64,000 nt of DNA from Kitasatospora sp. DSM 101779 (lineage in GTDB: Bacteria > Actinomycetota > Actinomycetes > Streptomycetales > Streptomycetaceae). The stretch is from the NCBI RefSeq assembly GCF_025655475.1, contig NZ_JAHTIK010000001.1:578371-642370 (forward strand), written 5' to 3'. The translations under genes were made by a program, and so were the position numbers. Below, one piece after another: positions 1-8,913 of the stretch. Below the pieces are notes generated by a model. It was not told where the DNA came from. It saw nothing but the letters and a program-made list of their open reading frames with translations, and ran no database searches. Every line of letters starts with the position of its first letter. The stretch's first letter is position 1.

Positions 1-83
1 GGCCGGCCGCTCGGCGGTGGCCCGGCCCCGGGGACCGGTGCCCGGCGCGCCGGGCGGGGCCGCGCCCCCGCTACCGTGGACGC

Positions 84-878
84 ATGGTTCTCCCCTCCGC
101 CGAACGGACCGTCAGCGACGACCTGGGCACGCCGGTCCGGCTGGGCCGGGTCGCCCGGGTGGTGTCCCTGGTGCCCTCGCTCACCGAGGCGGTCGAAGCG
201 ACCCGCCCGGGTCTGCTGGTCGGCGCCACCGACTGGTGCAGCCACCCGGCCGGGCTGGACGTCGTCCGGATCCGCGGCACCAAGAATCCGGACACCGCCC
301 GGATCGCCGGCCTGCGGCCCGACCTGGTGATCGCCAACGAGGAGGAGAACCGTGCCCCCGACCTGGCCGACCTCCGCGAGGCCGGTCTCGCCGTCTGGGT
401 CACCCGCATCCGCACCCTCGACGAGGCCTTCGCCTCGCTCGACCGGCTCCTCACCGTCGCCTGCGGCCTGCCCCGGCCGTCCTGGCTCGACGAGGCGGAG
501 GACGCCTGGCGGTCCCTGCCCGGCCCGGACGGTCCGCCGCGGCGCGCGGTGGTGCCGATCTGGCGGCGGCCGTGGATGGTCCTCGGCCGCGACACCTTCG
601 CCGGCGACCTGCTGCGCCGCCTCGGCGTGCACCAGCTGTACGCCGACCACACCGAGCGCTACCCGGCCGTCCCGCTGGACGAACTGCAGGCCGCCGGAGC
701 CGAGTTGGTGGTCCTCCCCGACGAGCCCTACCGGTTCACCGCCACCGACGGACCCGAGTCCTTCCCCGGTGTCCCCGCCGCCCTGGTCAGCGGCCGCCAC
801 CTCACCTGGTACGGCCCCTCCCTCGCGGAAGCCCCCGCCGTCCTCGCCGCCCGACTCACCGCCGCAACCCCGGCCTGA
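84..878 (+). CDS. helical-backbone metal receptor-like protein (BtuF/FepB fold), cytoplasmic
   Basis: The 264-aa product resembles the cobalamin/iron-siderophore binding-protein fold: an N-terminal RVVSLVPSLTEAV segment (about residues 24-36), then LVGATDWCSHP and IRGTKNPDTARIAGLRPDLVIANEEEN, the usual order of this family. No signal peptide or lipobox is visible, so it is probably cytoplasmic, unlike true ABC binding proteins, and no transporter genes lie beside it. Its role may be corrinoid or metal sensing, which is inference. The ATG at 84 sits just before the conserved start of the domain. It converges on the barstar-like gene with a 34-bp gap holding a short GC hairpin (881-906). Confidence 0.75.
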   Translation: MVLPSAERTVSDDLGTPVRLGRVARVVSLVPSLTEAVEATRPGLLVGATDWCSHPAGLDVVRIRGTKNPDTARIAGLRPDLVIANEEENRAPDLADLREAGLAVWVTRIRTLDEAFASLDRLLTVACGLPRPSWLDEAEDAWRSLPGPDGPPRRAVVPIWRRPWMVLGRDTFAGDLLRRLGVHQLYADHTERYPAVPLDELQAAGAELVVLPDEPYRFTATDGPESFPGVPAALVSGRHLTWYGPSLAEAPAVLAARLTAATPA

Positions 879-912
879 CCCGCCGCCGTCGTACCGCAGG
901 GCGGCGTGGCCG

Positions 913-1722
913 TCACTGCAGGAGCACGTGGGTGCCGCGCTCCTCGAGGATGTCCACGAGCAGGTCGAACAGCAGGACCGGGCCACCGTCGGTGGGCACC
1001 TGTTCCACCAGGCGCGCCCGGGCACCCGCCGAGTCCGCCCACTGCAGGGTGAACGGGGGCGTGGCGCCCCAACGGCCCCTGAGACAGTCGACGAGGGCGT
1101 CGAGGTTCCAGCCCCAGTACCCACCGGGTCCGTTGACGGCTTCGCCCATCGCACAGAAGAAGCTGTCCCGGTCCTCGATGTGCCGGCCGTCCAGGGTGAC
1201 CACCCGGCCGGCGGGGGTGTCGGCCCTCCCCCGTCGGCGGTACTCGTGGGACAACAGCGCCACCGACAGCCACGCCCGCCGGTCCTGGGGGGCCAGTTCG
1301 CGCCACAGGCCGGTACGGTCCAGACGCCCCGTCCGGATCAGCTCCCACACGCCGTCGGCCCCGGGCATCGCACTGTCGCACCACAGCGTCACGACGAGGT
1401 CGACGAGGCCGGCCCCGTGGGCGGAGGGCCGGACGTCCACGACGGTGACCTCGTTGACGACGTAGGACCCCATGGCGACGCCGGTGGCGTCGAGGATCGC
1501 CAGGTCGGCGCTGCCCGCCACGGCACAACGCGTGCCGACCCGGTCGGCACTCCTCCGTAGGCCGCCCTCCGGGCGGCACCCCGCGAGGCGCATCCGCCGG
1601 GCACCCGGGTCTTCGGGCAGGGGCGTGAACAGTCCGTCCGCGTCCCTGGCGAAGCCCCAGACGTCGGCGTCGTCCTCGTTCGACGCCAGCGCGCACCTCT
1701 GTCCCCGGCCTGCCGCCCGCAT
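913..1722 (-). CDS. barstar-family protein with extra N-terminal domain
   Basis: 269 aa. The C-terminal ~100 residues look like barstar (RNase inhibitor): a conserved strand GRVVTLDGRHIEDRDSFF followed by AVNGPGGYWGWNLDALVDCLRG, the typical loop-helix that contacts the RNase. The first ~150 residues are not recognised; they contain a beta-rich stretch (CAVAGSADLAILDATG) and the segment VNEVTVVDVRP. Barstar-like proteins in actinomycetes may act as antitoxins or immunity proteins, but no RNase gene is adjacent, so this may be an orphan immunity gene. The ATG at 1722 has a weak ribosome site, so the start is uncertain. Confidence 0.7.
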   Translation of the reverse strand: MRAAGRGQRCALASNEDDADVWGFARDADGLFTPLPEDPGARRMRLAGCRPEGGLRRSADRVGTRCAVAGSADLAILDATGVAMGSYVVNEVTVVDVRPSAHGAGLVDLVVTLWCDSAMPGADGVWELIRTGRLDRTGLWRELAPQDRRAWLSVALLSHEYRRRGRADTPAGRVVTLDGRHIEDRDSFFCAMGEAVNGPGGYWGWNLDALVDCLRGRWGATPPFTLQWADSAGARARLVEQVPTDGGPVLLFDLLVDILEERGTHVLLQ

Positions 1723-1766
1723 CGCACCCCCGTGTGATCGCCGATCATACGGCCCGCCCGGCGGTG

Positions 1767-2483
1767 CTATCGGGTGCCCGGCGGTCGGTCGAAGACGCAG
1801 TCGCCGCAGACCCCGCCGCCGGGCACCCGGTAGTAGAGGCAGCAGGAGGTGCGGCGGAAGGCAAGCGCGCGGTCGGGGGCCGTGACCGTGCCGGTGCCGA
1901 CCAGGGGCGGGGCGCCGAGCAGTGCGCGGACGAGCTCAGCGGTGTGGCGCGCGGCCTCGGTGTGCCGGACGGAGGGGGCGGCGGCCAGCACCCGGCCGGC
2001 GCCGACCAGGGCCGATGCGGCGTTGCCCTCGAGCAGGCGTTCCGCCACCGGTACGACCGAGCGGACGGCCTCGGCCAGCGGGGCCAGGTTCTCCACCGCC
2101 ACCGCCTGCCGGAGGCCGTCGGCGAGCGACCCGCCCAGGGCGGACGGCCGGTCCGGCAGCCACAGCTCGAAGGCTCCCTGGGCGGGCAGCATCCCGTGGG
2201 CGCGGTCGGGGTGCAGGTCCGGGACGATCCCGCCGATGGCGGCCGCGCCGAGCGCCACCGACCAGAGCCGGGAGGCGAGTCCGAGGTGCACCACCGAGGC
2301 CGCCACCCTCGGCTCCCGGGTGCCCAGCTGTCGCGCGGCCTGCCCGATCCGCCCGGCGAGCGGCCCGTCGGCCCCCGCCGCGTACAGCTCCCGCAACGGC
2401 CGGAACCCGGCCGGCGGCACCGCACCCGTCCGGACGTCGAAGTACGGCCCGACCCGGCCCACCACGCCCCACACCTCGGCCAC
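1767..2483 (-). CDS. FhuF-like (2Fe-2S) ferric-siderophore reductase family protein
   Basis: 238 aa. The C-terminus has the FhuF-type cluster-binding signature: Cys214, Cys215, Cys226 and Cys229 in TSCCLYYRVPGGGVCGDC. FhuF-type proteins reduce ferric siderophores in the cytoplasm to release iron. I chose the GTG at 2483 because it follows a good ribosome site (GGGAGAAGG) and starts at the conserved VAEVWGVVGRVGPYF; a longer frame to 2594 would run through an interspersed repeat (2534-2560). It diverges from the TetR gene at 2648, and the operator at 2609-2626 lies between them, so TetR could also affect this gene. Confidence 0.8.
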   Translation of the reverse strand: MAEVWGVVGRVGPYFDVRTGAVPPAGFRPLRELYAAGADGPLAGRIGQAARQLGTREPRVAASVVHLGLASRLWSVALGAAAIGGIVPDLHPDRAHGMLPAQGAFELWLPDRPSALGGSLADGLRQAVAVENLAPLAEAVRSVVPVAERLLEGNAASALVGAGRVLAAAPSVRHTEAARHTAELVRALLGAPPLVGTGTVTAPDRALAFRRTSCCLYYRVPGGGVCGDCVFDRPPGTR

Positions 2484-2533
2484 CGCCGCCTTCTCCCTCC
2501 CCGGGTCTCCCCCGACTGCGCGGCAAGCCAACC

Positions 2534-2560
2534 AGGGGCGTGGGGAGCCGCGCAATCCGG
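2534..2560. repeat. interspersed intergenic repeat, copy 1 (core box)
   Basis: The 27-bp box AGGGGCGTGGGGAGCCGCGC followed by AATCCGG recurs, with few changes, at 38112-38138 and partly at 48772-48794. It lies in the FhuF/TetR intergenic region. Repeats of this type are common between genes in streptomycetes; function unknown. Confidence 0.6.
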
Positions 2561-2608
2561 CCGCGGCGCGTATTCGTACACCAGCGCGCTCCACGGCGTA
2601 AGCTCGGT

Positions 2609-2626
2609 GGAGAGCGAACGTTCTCC
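2609..2626. promoter_or_regulatory. TetR operator upstream of the TetR gene
   Basis: GGAGAGCGAACGTTCTCC is an imperfect dyad, 22 bp upstream of the TetR start. It matches the perfect palindrome at 3736-3753 at 15 of 18 positions, suggesting autoregulation by the TetR protein. Confidence 0.75.
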
Positions 2627-2647
2627 GACACTCCCGGGGGAAGACCC

Positions 2648-3214
2648 ATGGACCAGGCCGAGGCCCGGACGCGCCTGCTGGACACCGCCGAACAGCTCTT
2701 CTACGAGCGCGGCATCCAGTCCGTCGGCGTGGACCAGATCCGCACCGCCTCCGGCGTCTCGCTCAAGCGGCTGTACCAGCTCTTCCCGTCCAAGGCCGAT
2801 CTGGTGCTGGCCTACCTGCAGCGCCGGGACACCCGCTGGCTGGCCTCCCTCACCGGGTACGCCGACGCCCGGCCCGCCGGCGACGAGCGGATCCTGGCGG
2901 TCTTCGACTGGCTGAACGGCTGGTTCGGCGAGCCGGACTTCCGCGGGTGCGCCTTCGTCAACGCCTTCGGCGAGATCGGCGCGACCGATCCGGCGGCCGC
3001 TGCGGCCGTCCGGGCGCACAAGGCGGCGCTGCGCGACTACCTCGGTGGGCTGCTGCGCCGGGCCGGCCGGCCGGAGTCGCTGCTCGACCCGGTGTTCCTG
3101 CTAGCGGAGGGCGCCATGACGACCGCCGCGATCACCAACTCCCCGGAGGTGGCCCTGCGGGCCCGCGATGCCGCAGCCGCCCTGCTGACGGCCGCCGCAC
3201 CGGCCGCCGCCTGA
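2648..3214 (+). CDS. TetR/AcrR-family transcriptional regulator
   Basis: 188 aa. The N-terminal helix-turn-helix is clear: TRLLDTAEQLFYERGIQSVGVDQIRTASGVSLKRLYQLFPSKADLVLAYL (residues about 8-57). The ligand domain contains CAFVNAFGEIGATDP, seen in regulators of small-molecule responses. The ATG at 2648 follows a GGGGGAAG ribosome site. Its target set can be read from the DNA: an 18-bp dyad lies upstream of itself and two more lie in the promoter of the convergent DUF1348 gene. The ligand is unknown. Confidence 0.9.
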   Translation: MDQAEARTRLLDTAEQLFYERGIQSVGVDQIRTASGVSLKRLYQLFPSKADLVLAYLQRRDTRWLASLTGYADARPAGDERILAVFDWLNGWFGEPDFRGCAFVNAFGEIGATDPAAAAAVRAHKAALRDYLGGLLRRAGRPESLLDPVFLLAEGAMTTAAITNSPEVALRARDAAAALLTAAAPAAA

Positions 3215-3234
3215 CCCCCCGACAGGGCCGCGCT

Positions 3235-3702
3235 TCAGAGACCCAGCTCGCTCAGACCGGGGTGGTCGTCGGGCCGGCGGCCGAGCGGCCAGTGGTACTT
3301 GCGGTCGGCCTCGGCGATCGGCAGGTCGTTGATGCTGGCGTGGCGCACCCGCATCAACCCGTCCTCGTCGAACTCCCAGTTCTCGTTGCCGTACGAGCGG
3401 TACCACTGGCCCGCGCCGTCGTGCCACTCGTAGGCGAAGCGCACCGCGATGCGCCGATCCCCGTACGCCCACAGCTCCTTGACGAGCCGGTACTCGTGCT
3501 CGCGGGCCCACTTGCGGGTCAGCAGGGCGACGATCTCCTGGCGGCCGGTGGCGAACTCGGACCGGTTCCGCCAGCGCGAGTCGACGGTGTAGGCGAGGGA
3601 GACCCGCTCGGGGTCGCGGGTGTTCCAGCCGTCCTCGGCGAGGCGGACCTTCTCGATCGCGCTCTGCTCGGTGAACGGCGGCAGGGGCGGGCGCTTGCTC
3701 AT
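3235..3702 (-). CDS. NTF2-like protein of the DUF1348 type
   Basis: 155 aa, full length for this family. Characteristic stretches are [31 protein letters not shown], the invariant-looking [12 protein letters not shown] and [30 protein letters not shown]. The NTF2-like fold forms a cone-shaped pocket used by small enzymes or binding proteins; the reaction of this subgroup is not known to me. The ATG at 3702 has the ribosome site GGAGGATCCCC. Two copies of the TetR operator lie 34-85 bp upstream, so this is the likely main target of the convergent TetR gene. Confidence 0.85.
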   Translation of the reverse strand: MSKRPPLPPFTEQSAIEKVRLAEDGWNTRDPERVSLAYTVDSRWRNRSEFATGRQEIVALLTRKWAREHEYRLVKELWAYGDRRIAVRFAYEWHDGAGQWYRSYGNENWEFDEDGLMRVRHASINDLPIAEADRKYHWPLGRRPDDHPGLSELGL

Positions 3703-3735
3703 GGGGATCCTCCGGCCGCACGGGCTCGTCCAGGC

Positions 3736-3753
3736 GGAGAACGATCGTTCTCC
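3736..3753. promoter_or_regulatory. perfect 18-bp TetR operator (proximal)
   Basis: GGAGAACGATCGTTCTCC is a perfect palindrome in the promoter region of the DUF1348 gene (start 3702, minus strand). Centre-to-centre distance to the second copy at 3770-3787 is 34 bp, about three helical turns. Confidence 0.85.
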
Positions 3754-3769
3754 CGGTGGCTCCACCCTA

Positions 3770-3787
3770 GGAGAACGATCGCTCTCC
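3770..3787. promoter_or_regulatory. 18-bp TetR operator (distal)
   Basis: GGAGAACGATCGCTCTCC differs from the perfect palindrome at 3736 by one base. The pair suggests cooperative binding of two TetR dimers. Confidence 0.8.
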
Positions 3788-3831
3788 CGCAAGCGCGGCC
3801 CCAGCCACGGACGCCCGCCACAACGGCCGGG

Positions 3832-3956
3832 CAGCGCACGGTCGGGATCGGGCCGACGGGCCGCGGGCGGGCGGCGCACGGTCGGGATCGGGCCGACGGG
3901 CCGCGGGCGGGCGGCGCACGGTCGGGATCGGGCCGACGGGCCGCGGGCGGGCGGCG
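3832..3956. repeat. three tandem 40-bp repeats
   Basis: A 40-bp unit beginning GTCGGGATCGGGCCGACGGG starts at 3841, 3881 and 3921, essentially identical in each copy, with partial ends on both sides. It fills the gap between the DUF1348 promoter and the gene at 4087. The unit contains TCGGGATCGGGCCGA, a partial dyad. No conserved spacers are present, so this is not a CRISPR array. The rest of the 3788-4086 stretch holds no gene that I can support. Confidence 0.9.
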
Positions 3957-4086
3957 GGACCACTCCGATGCCGGACACCAGAACGGCGTGATCCGGCCGG
4001 GTGACCTAGGGTCGGACTGCAAGCGGCCGAACGGGTGCAGCGCCCTTCCGGCCGTTCCCTCCGCACTCCTCGGAAGGCAGTCGACC

Positions 4087-4422
4087 ATGCCTACGACGTC
4101 CGAAACCCCCGTCCTGGACACCCTCGCCGCGATGACGATCGACTCGATCGAACGGTGCGGGATGAGCGAGGACATGCTGATCCTGACCCGGATCGCCGCG
4201 CTCGCCGCCATGGACGCGCCGACGATCTCCTACCTCGCCCACGTCGGTCCGGCCGTCGAGGCCAATGTGACCGCGAGCCAACTGCAGGACGTCCTGGTGG
4301 CGATCGCCCCGATCGTGGGGACGGCCCGGGTGATGTCCGCCGCCGGCCACATCACCGAGGCCCTCGGCGTCGCCATCGCCGTGGCCGACGCCGAGATCCA
4401 GGCCCAGGTGAACGGCCAGTAG
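4087..4422 (+). CDS. carboxymuconolactone decarboxylase-like protein
   Basis: 111 aa, all alpha-helical in appearance. The pattern DMLILTRIAALAAMDAPTISYLAHVGPA ... LVAIAPIVGTARVMSAAGHITEALG matches the small CMD/AhpD-like fold. No CxxC redox motif of AhpD is present (a single Cys in ERCGMSEDM), so a peroxidase-like disulfide function is unlikely. The ATG at 4087 is preceded by GGAAGG. The gene ends at a strong bidirectional hairpin shared with the convergent MurG-like gene. Confidence 0.75.
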   Translation: MPTTSETPVLDTLAAMTIDSIERCGMSEDMLILTRIAALAAMDAPTISYLAHVGPAVEANVTASQLQDVLVAIAPIVGTARVMSAAGHITEALGVAIAVADAEIQAQVNGQ

Positions 4423-4440
4423 CCCGGCACGCTCCCCCGC

Positions 4441-4493
4441 AACGACACGCCGACCGGCACTCCCCCGCAGGGAGCGCCGGTCGGCGTGTCGTT
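4441..4493. terminator. bidirectional terminator hairpin
   Basis: Perfect 18-bp arms (AACGACACGCCGACCGGC and its complement) around a 17-nt loop, placed between the stop codons of the convergent genes ending at 4422 and 4530. Confidence 0.85.
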
Positions 4494-4529
4494 CCCGGGA
4501 CCGCAGCGCGGACTGCACCGCGCCGCGGA

Positions 4530-5720
4530 CTACTTCGTCGCCGCGGCCTCCAGCAGCACGTCCACCAGCCGCTCGGCGGCGTCGGGACGGCCCTGGGCGC
4601 GGGCCCGGTGGGCCATGTCCGCACGGCACGCCGGGTCGGCCAGCAGCGGCGCGACGGCCTGGCGCAGCCCGTCCGCGGTGACCTCGCCGAGCAGCGCCAC
4701 GGCAGCGCCGGAGTCCTGCAGGTGGCCGGCGTTGTGCGCCTGCTCGTTGCCGGCCGAGGAGGCCAGCGGGACGAGCACGGACGCCTTGCCGAGGGCGGTG
4801 AGTTCGGCGATCGTCCCGGCTCCGCTGCGGGAGACCACCACGTCCGCCAGCGCCAGCACGTCCGGGAGTTCGGGGCCGACGAAGGGCGTGACGAGGTAGC
4901 GGGCGGCGAGGTGCGGCGGCAGCGCGGCGGCCCGGGCCCGCAGGCCGTCGGCGTGCGCGGCGCCGCACTGGTGCACGACGTTGGCGCCGGTCAGCAGCCA
5001 GGGCAGCGCCTCCTCGATCAGGCCGTTGATCTGCAGAGAGCCCTGGGCGCCACCGGTCACGTAGACGGTGGGCAGGTGCGGGTCGAAGCCGTACAGGCCG
5101 AGGGCCTCGACGGCCTTCGCGGGGACTCCGTGGAACACCTCGGGGCGGACCGGATTGCCCGTCACCACGGCCCGGTCCCGGGCGCCCTCGGGCAGTAGCG
5201 GCACGGTGGACTCGGAGGAGACCGCGAAGCGGGCGGCGATCCGGGCGAGCATCCGGTTCGCCAGGCCGAGGCGGACGGTCTGCTCGTGGACGACCAGCGG
5301 CGCGCCGCAGCGGCCCGCGGCGCGGCCGACCGGGACGGCGACGTAGCCGCCGGTGGCGAGCACCACGTCGGGGGCGAAGTCGGCGACGACCTTGCGGGCC
5401 TGCAGGATGCCGCGGACGACCCGGAACATGTCGCGGACGTTGGCGGGCGAGGCCAGCTTCAGCGGGTTCGAGGAACGGCGGATCTTGCCGGTGGCCACGG
5501 TGGCGAAGGGAATGCCCTCGTTCGCCGCGACCCGGGCCTCCAGGCCCTCGGCCGTGCCGACCCAGAGCACCTCCAACCCCTGCCCCGCGGCGCCGAGTCG
5601 GGCCCGCAGCGTGCGCACGGCGGTCAGCGCCGGGTAGGTGTGGCCGCCCGTACCGCCGCCGGTGACGAGCAGGCGGAACGGCCGCACGGCTGCGGGCTGG
5701 TAGTGGTCGGCGCGGTGCAC
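4530..5720 (-). CDS. MurG-like UDP-GlcNAc:lipid I N-acetylglucosaminyltransferase (paralogue outside a dcw cluster)
   Basis: 396 aa, GT-B fold. The N-terminal glycine-rich loop [19 protein letters not shown] (about residues 17-35) and the C-terminal donor-site motif [25 protein letters not shown] are typical of MurG, which adds GlcNAc to lipid I at the inner face of the membrane. No mur, fts or divIVA genes lie nearby, so this is a stand-alone homologue rather than the gene of the division cluster. It could act in peptidoglycan synthesis at another stage or on a secondary-metabolite acceptor; MurG-like enzymes of both kinds are known in streptomycetes. Its divergent neighbour is the aldo/keto reductase at 5961. 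Confidence 0.8.
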   Translation of the reverse strand: MHRADHYQPAAVRPFRLLVTGGGTGGHTYPALTAVRTLRARLGAAGQGLEVLWVGTAEGLEARVAANEGIPFATVATGKIRRSSNPLKLASPANVRDMFRVVRGILQARKVVADFAPDVVLATGGYVAVPVGRAAGRCGAPLVVHEQTVRLGLANRMLARIAARFAVSSESTVPLLPEGARDRAVVTGNPVRPEVFHGVPAKAVEALGLYGFDPHLPTVYVTGGAQGSLQINGLIEEALPWLLTGANVVHQCGAAHADGLRARAAALPPHLAARYLVTPFVGPELPDVLALADVVVSRSGAGTIAELTALGKASVLVPLASSAGNEQAHNAGHLQDSGAAVALLGEVTADGLRQAVAPLLADPACRADMAHRARAQGRPDAAERLVDVLLEAAATK

Positions 5721-5960
5721 GGGCGCTCCCGGGTGACGGCGTTCGGCCCGGACTGGGCCGCGCCGGAGGGCAGTTGGACAATCAGGAAGATATCAGCCCA
5801 ATCACCGCAGCTCCCGGCCGGGTTCCCCGAGGAGGGGGACGCCGATCGAGTGCCCTTGGTTCCACGGGCCGGAATCCGCTGCCGGCCGGCGGCCGGCTCG
5901 CCTAGGTTCGGTCCGCGGACGGGATCGGCCCGCCGTGTGGACCTGGACCTGGAGGACGGC

Positions 5961-6926
5961 GTGCACTACCGCCCGTTGGGACGCAGTGGACTGTCGGTGT
6001 CGGAGATCGGGTACGGCGCCTGGGGTATCGGCGCATCGAGCTGGGTGGGCGCCACCGAGGACGAGTCGGTGCGGGCGCTGCACCGCGCGATCGACCTGGG
6101 GGTGAACCTCGTCGACACCGCGCGCGGGTACGGCGAGAGCGAGCGGATCGTCGGCCGGGTGGTGCGCGAACGGGCCGGCGACGAGGTGTACGTGGCGACC
6201 AAGGTGCCGCCGAGGAACGGGATCTGGCCGGCGCCGCGAGGCCTGGACCCGGCGGAGGCCTTCCCCGGTGCGCACATCCGCAGCAGCCTGGAGACCAGCC
6301 TCCGGGCGAGCGGACTGGACCACGTCGACGTGCTGCAGTTCCACGTCTGGAGCGACGAGTGGGTCGGCCGCGGCGACTGGCCGGAGACCGTCGCCGACCT
6401 CAAGCGGCAGGGGCTGATCCGGCTGTTCGGCGTGTCGATCAACGACCACGAGCCGGAGAACGCGCTGCAGCTCGTCCGCAGCGGCGTGGTGGACACCGTG
6501 CAGGTCATCTACAACGTCTTCGACCAGTCCCCCGCCGACGCACTGTTCCCCGCCTGCGAGGAGCACGGGGTGGGGGTGATCGTCCGGGTGGCGCTCGACG
6601 AGGGCGGCCTGACGGGACGGATCACGGCCGGTACGACCTTCCTCGAGGGCGACTTCCGCCGCCGGTACTTCCGGGGCGACCGCCCGGCGCAGGTCGAGCG
6701 GCGGGTGGCGGCGATCACCGCCGACCTGGGCATCGGCCCCGACGACATGGCGGAGACGGCGCTGCGCTTCGTGCTGGGCGCCCCGGCCGTCTCCACCGTG
6801 ATCCCGGGGATGCGCAGCGTACGGAATGTGGAGCGCAACACGGCGGTGAGCGACGGCCGGACGCTGTCGGCCGACCGGCTCGCCCTGCTCGCCGAGCACC
6901 GCTGGCAGCGAAACTTCTACTCCTGA
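5961..6926 (+). CDS. aldo/keto reductase
   Basis: 321 aa, TIM-barrel NADPH oxidoreductase. Opens with [22 protein letters not shown]; the catalytic tetrad appears as Asp in [12 protein letters not shown], Tyr in the same segment, Lys in VATKVPP and His in [10 protein letters not shown]. The C-terminal cofactor segment [27 protein letters not shown] is typical of the YghZ/general-stress group. The GTG at 5961 follows a perfect GGAGGA site five bases upstream. The substrate is unknown. Divergent from the MurG-like gene across 240 bp. Confidence 0.9.
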   Translation: MHYRPLGRSGLSVSEIGYGAWGIGASSWVGATEDESVRALHRAIDLGVNLVDTARGYGESERIVGRVVRERAGDEVYVATKVPPRNGIWPAPRGLDPAEAFPGAHIRSSLETSLRASGLDHVDVLQFHVWSDEWVGRGDWPETVADLKRQGLIRLFGVSINDHEPENALQLVRSGVVDTVQVIYNVFDQSPADALFPACEEHGVGVIVRVALDEGGLTGRITAGTTFLEGDFRRRYFRGDRPAQVERRVAAITADLGIGPDDMAETALRFVLGAPAVSTVIPGMRSVRNVERNTAVSDGRTLSADRLALLAEHRWQRNFYS

Positions 6927-6951
6927 GCCCGCACCCCGGTCCGCCGGTCGT

Positions 6952-6986
6952 CCGCGAAGTCCCCCACCGGCGAGGGGGCTTCGCGG
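6952..6986. terminator. bidirectional terminator hairpin
   Basis: CCGCGAAG-T-CCCCC pairs with GGGGG-CTTCGCGG around an 8-nt loop, with one bulged T. It lies between the convergent aldo/keto reductase and amidase genes. Confidence 0.75.
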
Positions 6987-7032
6987 TCCGGCACCTCCCG
7001 GCCCGGGGCTTCACCGCCCGGGACTTCGCCGG

Positions 7033-8433
7033 TCAGTCCTGGATCCGCCGCCAGGGGCGGTCCGCCTCCAGCGCGAACGCCAGCTCCAGCAGGACGCGTT
7101 CCTGCCCGTGCGCGGCGGAGAGGTGGACGCCGATCGGCAGGCCGTCGTCCGTGCTGCCGGTGGGCAGCGAGATCCCGGGAGCGCCGGTCACGTTGTTGAC
7201 CGGGGTGAAGGCCACGTACCGCTGCAGACGCTCCATCAGCTGCTCGAAGGGCAGGTTGGGGCTGAGGTGGCCGATCGGCGGGGCGGTGTGGGCGAGCACC
7301 GGGGACAGTACCGCGTCGTGGCCGCGGAACAGCTCGGCGTAGGCGTGCTCGGCGCGGCGCAGCCGCCGCAGGGCGCCGGGGATGCGGGTGAACTCTCGGT
7401 GGAAGCTGCGGCGCAGGCCCGAGGTGAGGCCGTCGAGGCGGGCGGTGCGGAAGCTGCGGTCCAGCATCAGTCGGCCTGTGGCGGCGATGAGGAAGGCGAT
7501 GTAGCCCCAGTAGAGGGTGAAGTCGCGGGAGAACTCCTCGCCGAAGGGCAGCACGGTCGGTTCGACGCGGTGGCCGAGGGCCTCCAGGCGGAGCGCGGTG
7601 TCCTCGACGGCGCGGCGGGTGGCCGCATCGGTGGCGGCGAGCGGCGAGTCGAGGACCAGGCCGATCCGCAGCGGGCTGCTGCCCGGGCCCTCGACCAGGC
7701 CGAGCGGGGGCAGGGCTGGGTTGCGGTGGTGGCGCTCGGCCGCGGCGAAGAAGGCCGCGGTGTCCCGAACGGACCGGGTGAGCACGCCGTCGGTGACGAG
7801 GTCGATCGGCAGGCGGCGGCCCTGGTCGTTCGCCACCAGTCGGCCGCGGCTGGGCTTGAGGCCGATCAGGCCGCAGCAGGCCGCGGGGATGCGGATCGAG
7901 CCGCCGCCGTCGTTGGCGTGGGCGATCGGCACGACGCCGGCCGCGACCAGGGCCGCGGCGCCGCCGGAGGAGGCGCCGGGCGAGTGCGAGGGCTTCCAGG
8001 GGTTGCGCACCGGCTCCGCGGAGGCGTATTCGGTCGAGGCGTTGAGGCCGAACTCGGGGAGCCGGGACTTGCCGAGCACGGCGACGCCGGTGGCGAGGAA
8101 CTGGTCGGCGATTCCGGCGGTGCGCCTGGCGGGCCGGGCCCGGAAGGCGGCGCTGCCCTGGCCGGTGGGCATGCCCCGCAGGTCGACGTTGTCCTTGAGG
8201 TACGTGGGCACGCCGTAGAAGGGGGCATGGCGGCTGTCCGCGGTCAGCCGCGGCAGGCGGGCGGCGAAGGCGACGGGTTCGAGGACTGCGTCGACCTGCC
8301 GGGCGCGCGCCGCGGCGGCCGTCGCCAGTTCGTCGGGGCTCGCCCCGCCGGACCGGACGAGTCCGGCGAGCGCCACCGCGTCGTGGTCCCCGAGTACGTC
8401 GTCACCGAATGCGTGCACCCGATCGTCCGCCAT
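7033..8433 (-). CDS. amidase-signature family amidase
   Basis: 466 aa, normal length. The Ser-cisSer-Lys catalytic triad is visible: Lys80 in PTYLKDNVDLRG, the cis-Ser in SPGASSGGAAALVAA (Ser155/156) and the nucleophile Ser179 in HANDGGGSIRIPAACCGLIGLKPSRG. These cytoplasmic enzymes hydrolyse amides; acyl-amide specificity cannot be read. It is close to the 6-aminohexanoate/aryl-amide branch, in which a neutral C-terminal segment (YVAFTPVNNVTGAPGISLPTG) is conserved. Single gene, convergent with the aldo/keto reductase. Confidence 0.9.
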   Translation of the reverse strand: MADDRVHAFGDDVLGDHDAVALAGLVRSGGASPDELATAAAARARQVDAVLEPVAFAARLPRLTADSRHAPFYGVPTYLKDNVDLRGMPTGQGSAAFRARPARRTAGIADQFLATGVAVLGKSRLPEFGLNASTEYASAEPVRNPWKPSHSPGASSGGAAALVAAGVVPIAHANDGGGSIRIPAACCGLIGLKPSRGRLVANDQGRRLPIDLVTDGVLTRSVRDTAAFFAAAERHHRNPALPPLGLVEGPGSSPLRIGLVLDSPLAATDAATRRAVEDTALRLEALGHRVEPTVLPFGEEFSRDFTLYWGYIAFLIAATGRLMLDRSFRTARLDGLTSGLRRSFHREFTRIPGALRRLRRAEHAYAELFRGHDAVLSPVLAHTAPPIGHLSPNLPFEQLMERLQRYVAFTPVNNVTGAPGISLPTGSTDDGLPIGVHLSAAHGQERVLLELAFALEADRPWRRIQD

Positions 8434-8613
8434 GCCAACCCCCGCTCCTACCGGCCAGTAATACCGTTCGCGGGCCGCATTCTAGGGGCGCGAGGTGCTG
8501 CGGTACACGCCCCCTTTCGGCGCGTCGCGACGCGGTCCGCCGCCGGGAGCAGCGGCGGACCGACCGGACACGGCCGAAAGGGCGCACGGGGGCCGGTGGG
8601 CGCCGACGGTGCG

Positions 8614-8913
8614 TCAGCCCAGGCGCGTCCGGGTGCCGGGGCCGGAGCCGGACCGGCGGGTGCGGGCCGGCCTGGAGGGCCGGACGTCCGGGCGGGAGCG
8701 TGCCGTCGACGGCCGGGCCTCCCGTTCGGCCGCGCCGCGCGCGGCGAGCAGGGCGACCGCCCGGGCGGCGGCGGGTTCGGGAACTCCCAGGTCGGCGGCG
8801 CGCCGCTGGCAGATCGAGCACCAGACCGGGCTGGCCGGGCCGTCGCTGTAGGCGAGCGATTCGGGCGGCAGGTAGCTGAGCGAGCACTCCCGGCAGACGA
8901 ACACGGACCTCAT
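8614..8913 (-). CDS. small zinc-ribbon-like protein
   Basis: 99 aa. CRECSLSYLPPESLAYSDGP followed by VWCSICQ gives two CxxC pairs about 24 residues apart, a likely single zinc ribbon. The C-terminal half is Arg-rich and probably disordered. The start overlaps the stop of the upstream zinc protein in ATGA, so the two are translationally coupled. Function unknown; a nucleic-acid or protein adaptor is possible. Confidence 0.7.
   Translation of the reverse strand: MRSVFVCRECSLSYLPPESLAYSDGPASPVWCSICQRRAADLGVPEPAAARAVALLAARGAAEREARPSTARSRPDVRPSRPARTRRSGSGPGTRTRLG

Noticed and set aside
3832..3956. 40-bp tandem repeats considered as a CRISPR array
   Set aside because: The copies are contiguous with no unique spacers, and there are no cas genes.
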